A stretch of 64,000 bases of DNA from DASPWW01 sp963841715. GTDB taxonomy: Bacteria > Actinomycetota > Thermoleophilia > Solirubrobacterales > 70-9. The stretch covers positions 682,001-746,000 of the forward strand of contig CAWJDP010000001.1 of NCBI GenBank assembly GCA_963841715.1. The letters run 5' to 3'. Shown one piece after another: positions 7,819 through 16,020 of the stretch; position 1 is the first letter of the stretch; each line of letters starts with the position of its first letter. The notes below the pieces were generated by a model. That model did no database searches. It was not told the DNA's origin and saw only the letters and a list, made by a program, of their open reading frames with translations. The position numbers and the translations under genes are program-made.

Positions 7819-8811
7819 CTACCTGTGCTTGACGCCCTCGTTGGCGAACGCCGCCGGGCGGTGCTCGGTTACCGCGTGCTCGGCGAGCGCCTCGTCGATC
7901 GCCCCGAGGACGTCATCGGAGAGCTCGACGCCCGAGGCGGCGGCGTTCCCGCGCACCTGCTCGGGGCGCGACGCGCCGATGATCGCCGAGGCGACCTCGG
8001 GGCGGCGCAGGATCCAGGCGAGCGCAAGCTCGGGCATCGTCAACCCGGCCTGCTTGGCGATCGGCGTCAGGTCGCGCACGGCCTCCAGGAGCCCCGCGTC
8101 CATGTAGCGGTCCATCGCCCACCCCATCGCGTCGCTTCCGCGGCGCGAGTCGGGAGGCGGGTCGGCCCCGGGCTCGTACTTGCCGGTGAGCACGCCCTGC
8201 GCGAGCGGCGACCAGACGATCTGCGAGATCTCATGCCTGGCGCAGAACTCGAACACCTCAGCCTCGGGCGAGCGCCAGATCATGTTGTACTGCGGCTGGG
8301 AGGAGACGAACTTGGCGGCGCCGGGGACCTCGAGGCCGGCCTGGATCTGCTCCGTCGTCCACTCGCTGAAGCCGAGGTAGCGCGTCTTGCCGGACTCGAC
8401 GACGGCGGTCAGGGCCTCCATCGTCTCCTCGATCGGGGTCTCGGTGTCGAAGCGGTGGCACTGGTAGAGGTCGACATGGTCGGTCTGCAGCCGCTCGAGC
8501 GAGGCGTCGATCTGCTTCGCGATCTGATCCGCGGAGAGCCCGCGGTCGCTGTCGGACATCTGGAAGAAGACCTTCGTCGCGAGCACGTAGGAGTCGCGCG
8601 GGTAGTCGGAGAGAATCTCGCCCCACGCGCGCTCCGCCTCGCCGCTGCCGTACACGTTCGCGGTGTCGAAGAAGTTGATCCCGACCTCGAACGCGGCCCG
8701 GGTGCAGGCCTCGGTGCGCTCGCGCTCGACCCCACCGGAGTAGGTCAGCCACGAGCCGAGCGAGATCTCCGAGACCTCAAGTTCGCTGTCGCCCAGCCGC
8801 CTGCGCTTCAT
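7819..8811 (-). CDS. Aldo/keto reductase (AKR superfamily, Kv-beta/YajO-like)
   Basis: 330 residues, the full length of the family. The AKR tetrad is intact: Asp49 in 'NFFDTANVYG', Tyr54, Lys80 in 'YVLATKVFF' and His119 in 'VDLYQCHRFD'. The NADPH-binding end is present ('GVLTGKYEPG', 'IIGASRPEQVRGN'). It reduces aldehydes or ketones with NADPH in the cytosol; the substrate cannot be inferred. The ATG at 8811 gives the canonical start 'MKRRRLGDSELEVSEI'. YccF lies 34 nt upstream on the same strand. Confidence 0.93.
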   Translation of the reverse strand: MKRRRLGDSELEVSEISLGSWLTYSGGVERERTEACTRAAFEVGINFFDTANVYGSGEAERAWGEILSDYPRDSYVLATKVFFQMSDSDRGLSADQIAKQIDASLERLQTDHVDLYQCHRFDTETPIEETMEALTAVVESGKTRYLGFSEWTTEQIQAGLEVPGAAKFVSSQPQYNMIWRSPEAEVFEFCARHEISQIVWSPLAQGVLTGKYEPGADPPPDSRRGSDAMGWAMDRYMDAGLLEAVRDLTPIAKQAGLTMPELALAWILRRPEVASAIIGASRPEQVRGNAAASGVELSDDVLGAIDEALAEHAVTEHRPAAFANEGVKHR

Positions 8812-8845
8812 CGCAACCCGCTCCTACCCCGCTTCCCCCCGCCGG

Positions 8846-9268
8846 CTAAGCGCCCCGGGTGTCGAAGGCGACGACCTCGACGCCCGGAGGGATCTCGTCG
8901 ATCGGGACAATCTCGCGCCCGAACGGGAGCAGCGAAACCGGGATCAGCTTGAAGTTCCCGAGCCCGAGCGGGATCCCGATGATCGTGATGCAGAGCAGGA
9001 CGCCGGTGACGAGGTGGCTGAGCGCAAGCCACCAGCCCGCGAGGATCACCCAGATCACGTTCCCGATCGCCGACGGCGCGCCGGCGTCGGGGCGCTTGAT
9101 CAGCGTCTTCCCGAACGGCCACAGCGCGAAAGAGCCGAGTTTGAACGCCTGGAGCCCGAACGGGATCGTGACGATCAGGATGCACATCAGGATCCCGACG
9201 AGGAAGTACTCGATCGCGAGCCACAGGCCCGCGAACACGAACCAGATGATGTTGCCGATCAGCCTCAT
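8846..9268 (-). CDS. YccF domain-containing inner-membrane protein
   Basis: 140 residues with two copies of the YccF repeat. The first runs 'GNIIWFVFAGLWLAIEY' to 'IVTIPFGLQAFKLG', the second 'GNVIWVILAGWWLALSH' to 'IIGIPLGLGNFKL'. Each provides two transmembrane stretches. The function is unknown; the family is often beside ion channels or envelope genes. The ATG at 9268 is chosen because the repeat begins at residue 4. The open frame extends to 9865 only by running antisense into the LLM gene. Confidence 0.9.
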   Translation of the reverse strand: MRLIGNIIWFVFAGLWLAIEYFLVGILMCILIVTIPFGLQAFKLGSFALWPFGKTLIKRPDAGAPSAIGNVIWVILAGWWLALSHLVTGVLLCITIIGIPLGLGNFKLIPVSLLPFGREIVPIDEIPPGVEVVAFDTRGA

Positions 9269-9285
9269 TGCTGTCGGGCACACGG

Positions 9286-9291
9286 TACCGT
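9286..9291 (+). promoter_or_regulatory. -10 box for the LLM oxidoreductase (leaderless)
   Basis: TACCGT, with exactly 7 nt between it and the ATG at 9299. This predicts a transcript beginning at or next to the start codon. Confidence 0.5.
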
Positions 9292-9298
9292 TCGCGCG

Positions 9299-11059
9299 AT
9301 GCGGTTCGGCCTCTTCTACGAGCACCAGAACCCTCGGCCGTGGGGCGAGGAGCGCTCGGAGCAGACGCTGCTCGCCGACGCCCTCGACCAGATCGAGCTC
9401 GCCGACCGGGTCGGGATCGACTACGCATGGGAGGTCGAGCATCACTTCCTCGAGGAGTACTCGCACTCCTCGGCGCCTGAGGTGTTCCTCGCCGCTGCGA
9501 GCCAGCGCAGCGAGCGGATCCGGCTCGGACACGGGATCGTCCAAGCGCCGCCCGGCGTCAATCACCCGGCGCGGATCGCTGAGCGCGTCGCGACCCTCGA
9601 CCTGATCTCCAACGGCCGGCTCGAGTTCGGCACCGGCGAGTCGAGCTCCGCCGCCGAGCTCGGCGGCTTCCTCGTCGACCGCCAGCGCAAGCGAGAGATG
9701 TGGGACGACGCGCTCGAGGCGATCACCCACATGTTCGTCGAGGAGCCGTTCGCGGGCTGGGACTCCGACTACGTCCAGATGCCGCCGCGCAACGTGATCC
9801 CCAAGCCGCTGCAGAAGCCGCATCCGCCGCTGTGGGTTGCGTGCAGCCGCCGCGACACGATCCACCTTGCCGCGCGACGCGGGCTAGGCGCGTTGTCGTT
9901 CGCGTTCGTCGAGCCCGAGGACGCGGGCGAGTGGGTCGACGAGTACTACCGCCTGATCGGCTCCGACGAGTGCATCCCCGCCGGCTTCGCGGTCAACCCC
10001 AACGTCGCCGTCGTGCTGCCGATGATGTGCGCCCCTGACGAGCAGGAGGCAATCGACCGCGGGATCGACGGCGCCCACTTCTTCGGCTACTCGCTCGCGC
10101 ACTTCTACGGCATGGGCCGCCACAGGCCGGGGCGCACGAACGTGTGGGAGGAGTTCCAGGCGAACCGCTCCGAGCGCGGGTTCGCGCGCGAGATCATCAC
10201 CGCCGACGACGCACCGCTCGGCGTGAAGCTGATGCAGGCGGGCCTCGGGGCGCTGCGCGGCGCGATCGGCACCCCCGACCAGATCCGCGACCTCGTACGC
10301 CGCTACGAATCGGTCGGCGTCGACCAGGTGATCTTCGTGCTCCAGGCGGGAGCGAACAAGCACGAGCACATCTGCGAGTCGATCGAGCTGTTCGCGAGCG
10401 ATGTGATGCCGGAGTTCGCCGAGCGCGCCGAGCAGCACGAGGCCGAGAAGACCAAGCGGCTCGAGGCGGCGGTCGAGGCCGCGCTCGCTCGGCGCGATCC
10501 GCCGCGTGAGGCGCCGGCGGGATACGAGATCGACGAGCAGGCCGAGCTCGAGCGGGCCCGCCGCCGAAGACGCGGGCGCTACAGCCGCCGCGAGCGCGCG
10601 GCGCAGGTGGCGGGCGACCTCCGCGAGCTCGCGCAGGAGCGCCTCCAGGCCGCGTTCGGACGCTGGGTTCGGGGTGCGTCCGACTCGCAGCTCGAGCGCC
10701 GCTTCGGGACCCAGATTGCGCAGCGGATGATCTTCGAGGGGATGGCGCGCCAGTTCGAGCCCAGGTTCTCGCGCGGGTTCGAGGGCGACATCGTCTACGA
10801 GCTCGCGCACGTCACCGACGGCGCCCAGCCGCCCGATGTGTGGACGATCCGCGTCGACGGCGACGGCGCGAGCGCGATCCGCGGCAACGGCGCCGACCCG
10901 GCGCTGACGCTGCGCTTCGCGCTGCCCGACTTCGCGCGCGTGCTCGCCGGCCAGATCGACGTCACCGAGCTGCTGTTCGGCGAGCGCCTCGACATCGAGG
11001 GCGACCTCGAGGTCGCCGGCCGGCTGCCCGAGATGTTCGGGCAGACCGGCACGTTCTGA
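9299..11059 (+). CDS. LLM-class flavin-dependent oxidoreductase fused to a C-terminal SCP2-like domain
   Basis: 586 residues. The N-terminal ~370 form a luciferase-like monooxygenase TIM barrel: 'MRFGLFYEHQNPRPWG', 'LGHGIVQAPPGVNHPARIAE', 'NGRLEFGTGESSSAAELGG', ending 'GVDQVIFVLQAGANKHEHIC'. A charged Arg/Glu-rich linker follows (~400-480). The last ~110 residues ('DIVYELAHVTDGAQPPDVW' through 'LALTLRF'-type strands to 'DIEGDLEVAGRLPEMFG') resemble the sterol-carrier SCP2 fold, a hydrophobic ligand pocket. The barrel would use reduced flavin to oxidise a substrate that the SCP2 module may hold. The start is fixed by the -10 box 7 nt upstream. Confidence 0.87.
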   Translation: MRFGLFYEHQNPRPWGEERSEQTLLADALDQIELADRVGIDYAWEVEHHFLEEYSHSSAPEVFLAAASQRSERIRLGHGIVQAPPGVNHPARIAERVATLDLISNGRLEFGTGESSSAAELGGFLVDRQRKREMWDDALEAITHMFVEEPFAGWDSDYVQMPPRNVIPKPLQKPHPPLWVACSRRDTIHLAARRGLGALSFAFVEPEDAGEWVDEYYRLIGSDECIPAGFAVNPNVAVVLPMMCAPDEQEAIDRGIDGAHFFGYSLAHFYGMGRHRPGRTNVWEEFQANRSERGFAREIITADDAPLGVKLMQAGLGALRGAIGTPDQIRDLVRRYESVGVDQVIFVLQAGANKHEHICESIELFASDVMPEFAERAEQHEAEKTKRLEAAVEAALARRDPPREAPAGYEIDEQAELERARRRRRGRYSRRERAAQVAGDLRELAQERLQAAFGRWVRGASDSQLERRFGTQIAQRMIFEGMARQFEPRFSRGFEGDIVYELAHVTDGAQPPDVWTIRVDGDGASAIRGNGADPALTLRFALPDFARVLAGQIDVTELLFGERLDIEGDLEVAGRLPEMFGQTGTF

Positions 11060-11092
11060 CGCGCGATCTGAAGCGCAACAATCACCGCTGTC

Positions 11093-11146
11093 GGGGGTTG
11101 CAAGAACCGGGGCTCGCACGGGGGCTGCAAGAACCGGGACTCATAA
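11093..11146 (+). repeat. Two tandem 27-bp imperfect repeats upstream of a secreted-protein gene
   Basis: Two copies of a 27-nt unit begin at 11093 and 11120. Both contain GGGGG[TC]TGCAAGAACCGGG followed by [GA]CTC. They lie in the 137-nt gap before the secreted beta-helix-like protein and could be an operator pair or an RNA element. Confidence 0.6.
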
Positions 11147-11196
11147 GGGGTGAGGGGCCGGGAAGCCACGGCCCAGAACGACAAAGGAGGAAATCC

Positions 11197-11694
11197 ATGA
11201 GAGGCATCCTCAAGCGCAGGCCTTCGGCCGCGCTCGTGATCTCGCTCGTGGCGCTGTTCGTCGCGCTCGGCGGGTCCGCTTGGGCGGTCCACGTCAAGCT
11301 CGGCAAGAACGACGTCAAGGCGAAGAACATCAAGAAGAACGCCGTGACGACGAAGAAGATCAAGAACGACGCTGTCACCGCCGACAAGGTCAACGACAAC
11401 ACGCTCACGCGTGGGTTCGCCTCAGTTCTCGCGAACGGGTCGATTCAGGCCGCGTCGGGCGTTGTCGTCAACGTGAGCAGACCCGCAACGGGCGTGTACT
11501 GCTTCGACCTCAGCGACACGGTCAGCGGCGGTCTTGTGACGCTCGAGTCGACCTCGAGCGGAAACAAGGCCGATGGACAGGCCTCGACCGTGACGAACCC
11601 GCCGTGCGCGGCACCGTTCACCGATTTCCGCGTGGACACCCATGCAGGCGGAGGCGCCCCGCAGGACGACGGCTTCTACATCGCGCTGTACTGA
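11197..11694 (+). CDS. Secreted protein with imperfect beta-helix-like repeats (Thermoleophilia family)
   Basis: 165 residues. It starts with a basic stretch and the hydrophobic segment 'ALVISLVALFVALGGSAWAV', a signal or anchor sequence. Short repeats follow, of the form NAVTTKKIKNDAVTADKVND, suggesting a small beta-solenoid. A ~100-residue C-terminal domain contains two Cys ('GVYCFDLSD', 'NPPCAAPF'). This architecture is frequent in Solirubrobacterales proteomes and has no assigned function. The ATG is set by the strong AAAGGAGG site 6 nt upstream. A long hairpin terminator follows, so the gene is monocistronic. Confidence 0.8.
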   Translation: MRGILKRRPSAALVISLVALFVALGGSAWAVHVKLGKNDVKAKNIKKNAVTTKKIKNDAVTADKVNDNTLTRGFASVLANGSIQAASGVVVNVSRPATGVYCFDLSDTVSGGLVTLESTSSGNKADGQASTVTNPPCAAPFTDFRVDTHAGGGAPQDDGFYIALY

Positions 11695-11736
11695 TCGCCG
11701 ATCGGTACTGAGGAGCCGTCGCATAGGGGCAGTTGC

Positions 11737-11771
11737 GGCCCGGCCGGCATCAGCCGGCCGGGCCGTCTCTT
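11737..11771 (+). terminator. Rho-independent terminator after the beta-helix-like gene
   Basis: A perfect 12-bp stem GGCCCGGCCGGC / GCCGGCCGGGCC with loop ATCA, followed by GTCTCTTT. This is the clearest intrinsic terminator in the window. Confidence 0.85.
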
Positions 11772-11784
11772 TGCGCGAGGCGGC

Positions 11785-11790
11785 TAAGGT
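11785..11790 (+). promoter_or_regulatory. -10 box for the thioredoxin-TPR gene (leaderless)
   Basis: TAAGGT, 6 nt before the GTG at 11797. It lies directly after the upstream terminator, so the gene must have its own promoter. Confidence 0.5.
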
Positions 11791-11796
11791 TGAGTC

Positions 11797-12555
11797 GTGG
11801 TCTTCGACGTCGACGAGGCGCAGTTCGAGAAGCGCGTGATCGAGCGGTCGCGACAGCTTCCGGTGGTCGTCGACTTCTGGGCCGAGTGGTGCGGCCCATG
11901 CCGGACGCTGAGCCCCGCGCTCGAGAAGGCGGCGGCGAAGCGCGAGGGCAAGGTCGAGCTCGCGAAGGTCGACACCGACGCGAACCCGAACCTCGCGATG
12001 ACCTTCCAGACGGCGTCGATCCCGGCCGTCAAGGCGTTCCGCAACGGTCAGATCGTCGCCGAGTTCACCGGGGCGATCCCGCCGGCGCGCGTCGAGGAGT
12101 TCTTCGACCAGCTCGTCCCGAGCGAGGCCGACGAGCTCGCCGAGTCCGACGAGGAGCCATCGTGGCGCAAGGCCCTCGAGCTCGATCCGCGGAACTCGCA
12201 GGCCGCGCAGAAGCTTGGTCGCGCGCTGCTCGCGCGCGGTGACACCGAGGCGGCGCTGACGCTCCTCGAGCCGCTCGAGGGCGACTTCGTCGCCGAGGGC
12301 CTGCTCGCCCGCGCGCGGCTGGACTCCGCCGACGGCGACCGCTCGGATGCCGATCTGGCCGCCGCCTTCGAGGCCTGGGACCGCGGGGATCCCGAGGACG
12401 CGCTGGAGTCGCTCCAGGGTGAGCTTGCTCGGGTTGAGGACCCCGAGCGCCGTGATCTCGTCCGCAGGGTGATGGTGGCGATATTCACGGAGCTGGGTGC
12501 CGACCATCCGCTGGCGCGCGAGCACCGTCGGCGACTGGCGGCTGCCCTGAACTGA
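11797..12555 (+). CDS. Thioredoxin with C-terminal TPR domain (CnoX/YbbN-like)
   Basis: 252 residues. Residues 1-110 are a thioredoxin fold with the redox motif WCGPC (Cys32, Cys35) and the cis-Pro loop 'TASIPAVKAF'. The C-terminal half is a TPR-like helical domain ('LELDPRNSQAAQKLGRALL', 'GDTEAALTLLEPL'), ending in the YbbN-type tail 'VMVAIFTELGADHPLA'. CnoX proteins protect substrates from over-oxidation and hand them to chaperonins. The CcdA-like transporter 26 nt downstream suggests a shared thiol-redox role. Confidence 0.92.
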   Translation: MVFDVDEAQFEKRVIERSRQLPVVVDFWAEWCGPCRTLSPALEKAAAKREGKVELAKVDTDANPNLAMTFQTASIPAVKAFRNGQIVAEFTGAIPPARVEEFFDQLVPSEADELAESDEEPSWRKALELDPRNSQAAQKLGRALLARGDTEAALTLLEPLEGDFVAEGLLARARLDSADGDRSDADLAAAFEAWDRGDPEDALESLQGELARVEDPERRDLVRRVMVAIFTELGADHPLAREHRRRLAAALN

Positions 12556-12581
12556 CACGCGCGCGATGAGGAGAACAGTCG

Positions 12582-13328
12582 GTGGAGGGTGATCCCGCTG
12601 CGGGGGTGGGGATCTTCGCCGCGCTCGCCGCGGGCCTCGTCTCCTTCCTCTCCCCCTGCGTCCTCCCGCTCGTCCCCGGCTACCTGTCCGCGGTCACCGG
12701 CGTCTCGATGGGCGAGCTCGAGGACGCGAGCTGGCGCAGTGTCCTCGTCCCGAGCCTGCTGTTCATCGCCAGCTTCACTGCGATCTTCGTCGCGCTGGGG
12801 GTGACGGCGAGCGGGATCGGCTCGGCGCTTAACGACAACCGCGACACGCTGAACAAGGTCGCGGGGGCGCTGATCATCGCGATGGGCGTTTTCTTCGTCG
12901 CGACGCTGTTCATAACGCGAATCAACCGCGAGTGGCACGTCGAGGCGCTGCTCGCGCGCGCCGGCAGGGGCGGGCCGCTTGTCGCCGGCGCGGCGTTCGC
13001 GGTCGCCTGGACGCCATGCGTCGGCCCCACCCTCGCCGCGATCCTCACCGCGGCCTCGCTGTCCGGCTCGGCCGCGCACGGCGCCTTCCTGCTGTTCGTC
13101 TACTCGCTCGGCCTCGCGATCCCGTTCCTGCTCACGGCGCTCGCGTTCTCGCGGATGACGACGGCGTTCGCCGTGATCAAGCGCCACTACGCGGCGATCA
13201 TGGCGGGCGGCGGCGTGATCCTGATCGCGATGGGCGTGCTCGTGTTCACGGGCGAGCTCTTCCAGCTCAACATCGAGGCGCAGAAGTTCCTCAACAACCT
13301 CGGGCTGAACTTCTTCTCAAACGTCTGA
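12582..13328 (+). CDS. ccdA: Cytochrome c biogenesis protein CcdA (thiol-disulfide transporter)
   Basis: 248 residues with six predicted transmembrane helices. The two conserved Cys-Pro-type sites are intact: 'SFLSPCVLPLVPGYLSAVTG' (Cys26) in helix 1 and 'AWTPCVGPTLAAILTAASL' in helix 4. CcdA carries electrons from cytosolic thioredoxin across the membrane to extracytoplasmic thiol proteins for haem attachment or disulfide reduction. It is 26 nt downstream of the thioredoxin-TPR gene. The GTG at 13328-direction frame begins 'MEGDPAAGVG'. Its last 12 nt overlap the end of the convergent amidase. Confidence 0.92.
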   Translation: MEGDPAAGVGIFAALAAGLVSFLSPCVLPLVPGYLSAVTGVSMGELEDASWRSVLVPSLLFIASFTAIFVALGVTASGIGSALNDNRDTLNKVAGALIIAMGVFFVATLFITRINREWHVEALLARAGRGGPLVAGAAFAVAWTPCVGPTLAAILTAASLSGSAAHGAFLLFVYSLGLAIPFLLTALAFSRMTTAFAVIKRHYAAIMAGGGVILIAMGVLVFTGELFQLNIEAQKFLNNLGLNFFSNV

Positions 13329-14531
13329 GCCCAGCGCCTTGAGCGCGGCAAGCAACGAGGCATCGGCGCCGGGGGGGCCGACAAGGCTGATCCCCACCGG
13401 CGCGCCGTCGACGTTGGCGAGCGGGAGCGCAACCGCCGGGGCGCCGGAGAGCGTCGCAAGGCAGGTCAGCTGGCCCGCCGAGACGCGGGCGCTCTGGCGT
13501 TCGTCGGCGCCGGCGCCGCGGCTCGGGGCGACGGTCCCGGTGGCGGGGATGACGAACGCCTTGCCGGGCTCGAGTCGCCGCACCGCCTCGGCGAGCGACT
13601 TGGCGACGGGCTCCGCCTGGGTGACGTCGTCGCGCGTGTAGCCCGAGGCGCGCTCCATCCGCGACGAGATGTCCTCGCCCATCGACGGGCTCTTCGCGCA
13701 GATCCACTCGCCGAGGTTTCTCCACACCTGCGCGCCCTGGAGGACGTTGAACGCCGCCATCGCCTCCGACAGGGACGGGATCGAGCCACCGGTCAGCCGC
13801 GTCTCCTCGATCGTCGCGCCGAGCTTCGCGGCCAGCCGCTCGGCGGTGGCGCGGGTCGCCTTCGCCACCTCAGGGTCGGCGGCATCGAAGCCCTCGCCGA
13901 GGGCGAGCAGCCTGCGCGGCGCCTCGGCCTCTCCCGCTCCGCCGCGACCGAGCAGGACCGCCGCCGCGTCGCGCAGCACGCGCGACTCGCGGGCGAGGAT
14001 CCCGACCGTGTCGAAGCTCTGCGCGAGTGGCATCGCTCCCCGCGTCGATATCGCGCCGTGGGTGGGCCGGAATCCGTACAGGCCGCAGTACGAGGATGGG
14101 ACACGGATCGAGCCGAGGGTGTCGGTGCCGATCCCGAGATCCCCGATCTCGCCCGCGACCGCGGCCGCGGGGCCGCTCGTCGACCCGCCGGGATCGCTCT
14201 CCGGGGCCGCCGAGTTGCGCGGCATCCCGAAGTGCGCGTTGTCGCCGCTGAGGCTGAACGCGAACTCGGCGCACTGGCCCTTGCCCACCAGCTCGGCGCC
14301 GGCGTCGAGGAGAGCGGCGACAGACGTCGCGTGCTCCCGCGCGGGCTCGTGGTCGGCGGCCCAGTCGGGGTTGCCGGCGCCGGTGACGGTGCCCGCGACG
14401 TCGATCACATCCTTGACGACAAGCCGCGCCCCCGACAGCGGGCCGTCCTTCACGGCTTCGCCCGACTCCAACGCCGCGGGGTCGATCCCCGGTACGAGGG
14501 CCCCGAGCGGGTCCGGCGCGGGGATCGTCAC
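13317..14531 (-). CDS. Amidase signature family hydrolase
   Basis: About 404 residues from the GTG at 14531. The Ser-cisSer-Lys triad is visible: Lys40 in 'GARLVVKDVIDVAGTVTGAG', Ser119 in 'GGSTSGPAAAVAG' and Ser141 in 'GTDTLGSIRVPSSYCGLYGF'. Members hydrolyse amides. GatA is unlikely because of the short length and the lack of gatB/gatC neighbours. The start is 7 nt beyond the stop of the small upstream gene, implying a two-gene operon. The last 12 nt overlap the 3' end of ccdA on the other strand. Confidence 0.88.
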   Translation of the reverse strand: MTIPAPDPLGALVPGIDPAALESGEAVKDGPLSGARLVVKDVIDVAGTVTGAGNPDWAADHEPAREHATSVAALLDAGAELVGKGQCAEFAFSLSGDNAHFGMPRNSAAPESDPGGSTSGPAAAVAGEIGDLGIGTDTLGSIRVPSSYCGLYGFRPTHGAISTRGAMPLAQSFDTVGILARESRVLRDAAAVLLGRGGAGEAEAPRRLLALGEGFDAADPEVAKATRATAERLAAKLGATIEETRLTGGSIPSLSEAMAAFNVLQGAQVWRNLGEWICAKSPSMGEDISSRMERASGYTRDDVTQAEPVAKSLAEAVRRLEPGKAFVIPATGTVAPSRGAGADERQSARVSAGQLTCLATLSGAPAVALPLANVDGAPVGISLVGPPGADASLLAALKALGSDV

Positions 14532-14538
14532 TTCTCGG

Positions 14539-14832
14539 CTATTCGCTCCGCCGGGCCGGGACTGCGATCTCGGTCTCGGTCTCGAGCGGCTCACCGACCG
14601 CCTCGACCTCCTCCAGGCCTGCGCCGTCCTCGTCGCCCGAGCAAACGATCCGGAACCGACCGGTGCCGATCTCAGGGTCGGGAATGACGGGGAGGCCGCG
14701 GATCTCCTCCCAGCCGAGCCGCTCGACCTCGAACGGGTTCATCCGCACCTCCGAGGCCGGAAACGGGCAGTTGCGGTTGTGCTGGTCGATCGCTTCCGAG
14801 ATCGCCTCGAGGTTCTTCGCCGCCGAGCTCAC
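14539..14832 (-). CDS. Small conserved hypothetical protein, 97 aa
   Basis: I do not recognise the family. The sequence is 'MSSAAKNLEAISEAIDQHNR' followed by NCPFPASEVRMNPFEVERLG, then 'WEEIRGLPVIPDPEIGTG' and an acidic tail. It looks like a compact cytosolic protein with one Cys in NCPFP. The GTG at 14832 is supported by a TACTGT -10 box 7 nt upstream, diverging from dinB. It leads into the amidase gene, so the two are probably co-transcribed. Confidence 0.7.
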   Translation of the reverse strand: MSSAAKNLEAISEAIDQHNRNCPFPASEVRMNPFEVERLGWEEIRGLPVIPDPEIGTGRFRIVCSGDEDGAGLEEVEAVGEPLETETEIAVPARRSE

Positions 14833-14839
14833 GGTCGAA

Positions 14840-14845
14840 ACAGTA
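14840..14845 (-). promoter_or_regulatory. -10 box for the 97-aa gene / amidase operon (leaderless)
   Basis: TACTGT on the minus strand, 7 nt before the GTG at 14832. It is divergent from the dinB -10 about 40 bp away. Confidence 0.45.
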
Positions 14846-14882
14846 GACACCCCGGGGCCCGGGCGCCGTCCGTGAGCGAGCC

Positions 14883-14888
14883 TACGAT
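14883..14888 (+). promoter_or_regulatory. -10 box for dinB (leaderless)
   Basis: TACGAT, with 7 nt between it and the ATG at 14896. I see no obvious LexA box in the 60-bp divergent gap. Confidence 0.5.
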
Positions 14889-14895
14889 CGCAAGG

Positions 14896-15999
14896 ATGAC
14901 CGAGGCTGGGCCGATCGCCCACATCGACATGGACGCCTTCTTCGTCTCGGTCGAGTTGCTGCGCAGGCCGGACCTGCGCCAGCGGCCGGTGATCGTCGCC
15001 GCCGGCACCGACCCCCACGCGCGCGGCGTCGTCGCGGCAGCCAACTACGAGGCGCGGAGGTTCGGCGTCCACTCGGCGCTGCCGCTGGCGATCGCCTACC
15101 GCCGCTGCCCCCAGGCGGTGCTGCTGCCCCGCGACCTCGACCTCTACCGGCGGGCCTCCGCCGCCGTGATGGGGATCCTGCGCCGCTACAGCGATCGCAT
15201 CGAGGTCGCGGGGCTCGACGAGGCCTACCTCGACCTTGCCGGATCGCCGGCGCCGAAGGCGCGGATGCGCGAGCTGAAGCGGGCGATGCGCGACGAGACA
15301 CGGCTCGTGTGCTCGGTCGGGCTCGCGCCCAACAAGCTGCTTGCGAAGATCGCCTCCGACCTCGACAAGCCCGACGGCTTCTGCACGCTGACGCCGGAGC
15401 AGATGCTCGAAGCGGTCGGCGAGCGCCCGGCAACGCTGCTGCCGGGCGTCGGCGAGCGCACCGCGGAGCGTCTCGGCGGGCTCGGGATCCGCACCGTCGC
15501 CGAGCTCGCGAACGCGGACGCCCGCGTGCTCGAGGACGCGTTCGGTCCGCGGCTCGGCCGCGCGCTTTGCGATCGCGCCAACGGGCTCGACGAGCGCTCG
15601 CTCGACACAGACCGCGTGCCCAAGTCGGAGAGCCGCGAGACGACGTTCCCGCATGACGTCTCCGACCCAGAGGTGCTCGCCGGCGCCCTCGACCGCCTCG
15701 CCGCGACGCTGTGCCGCGGGCTCGACGAGCACGGCAAAGTGGGTCGAACGGTGACGCTGAAGATCCGCCTGCGCCCGTTTCGCACCTATACGCGCTCGCG
15801 CACGCTGCCCTCCCCCACGCGCGACCCCGCGGTCGTCGGCGAGGTCGCGCGCGAGCTCCTCGACGCGTTCGAGCTCGACGCCCCGGTGCGACTGCTCGGG
15901 GTCGGCGTCTCGGGGCTCGACGGCACGGCCGGCGAGGCGGCCGCCGATGGTCCGCCGCGCGAAGGCCAGCAGGCGCTGGCGCTCGACGTCTCCGGCTGA
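14896..15999 (+). CDS. dinB: DNA polymerase IV (Y-family translesion polymerase)
   Basis: 367 residues. Catalytic acids are visible in 'IAHIDMDAFFVSVEL' (Asp11) and 'EVAGLDEAYLDL' (Asp-Glu). The thumb has the HhH-like 'TLLPGVGERTAERLGGLGI', and the little finger runs to the end. The C-terminus 'REGQQALALDVSG' resembles a weak beta-clamp-binding motif. The enzyme copies past damaged bases. The ATG is fixed by the -10 box and by the family start. The open frame extends more than 1 kb upstream only as antisense of the amidase. Confidence 0.95.
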   Translation: MTEAGPIAHIDMDAFFVSVELLRRPDLRQRPVIVAAGTDPHARGVVAAANYEARRFGVHSALPLAIAYRRCPQAVLLPRDLDLYRRASAAVMGILRRYSDRIEVAGLDEAYLDLAGSPAPKARMRELKRAMRDETRLVCSVGLAPNKLLAKIASDLDKPDGFCTLTPEQMLEAVGERPATLLPGVGERTAERLGGLGIRTVAELANADARVLEDAFGPRLGRALCDRANGLDERSLDTDRVPKSESRETTFPHDVSDPEVLAGALDRLAATLCRGLDEHGKVGRTVTLKIRLRPFRTYTRSRTLPSPTRDPAVVGEVARELLDAFELDAPVRLLGVGVSGLDGTAGEAAADGPPREGQQALALDVSG

Positions 16000-16020
16000 A
16001 CGCGGCGACACCGCGGATGG

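Noticed and set aside
13669..14895. Long N-terminal extension of DinB (409 codons upstream in frame)
   Set aside because: That stretch is antisense to the amidase gene. The -10 box at 14883 and the family N-terminus place the start at 14896.
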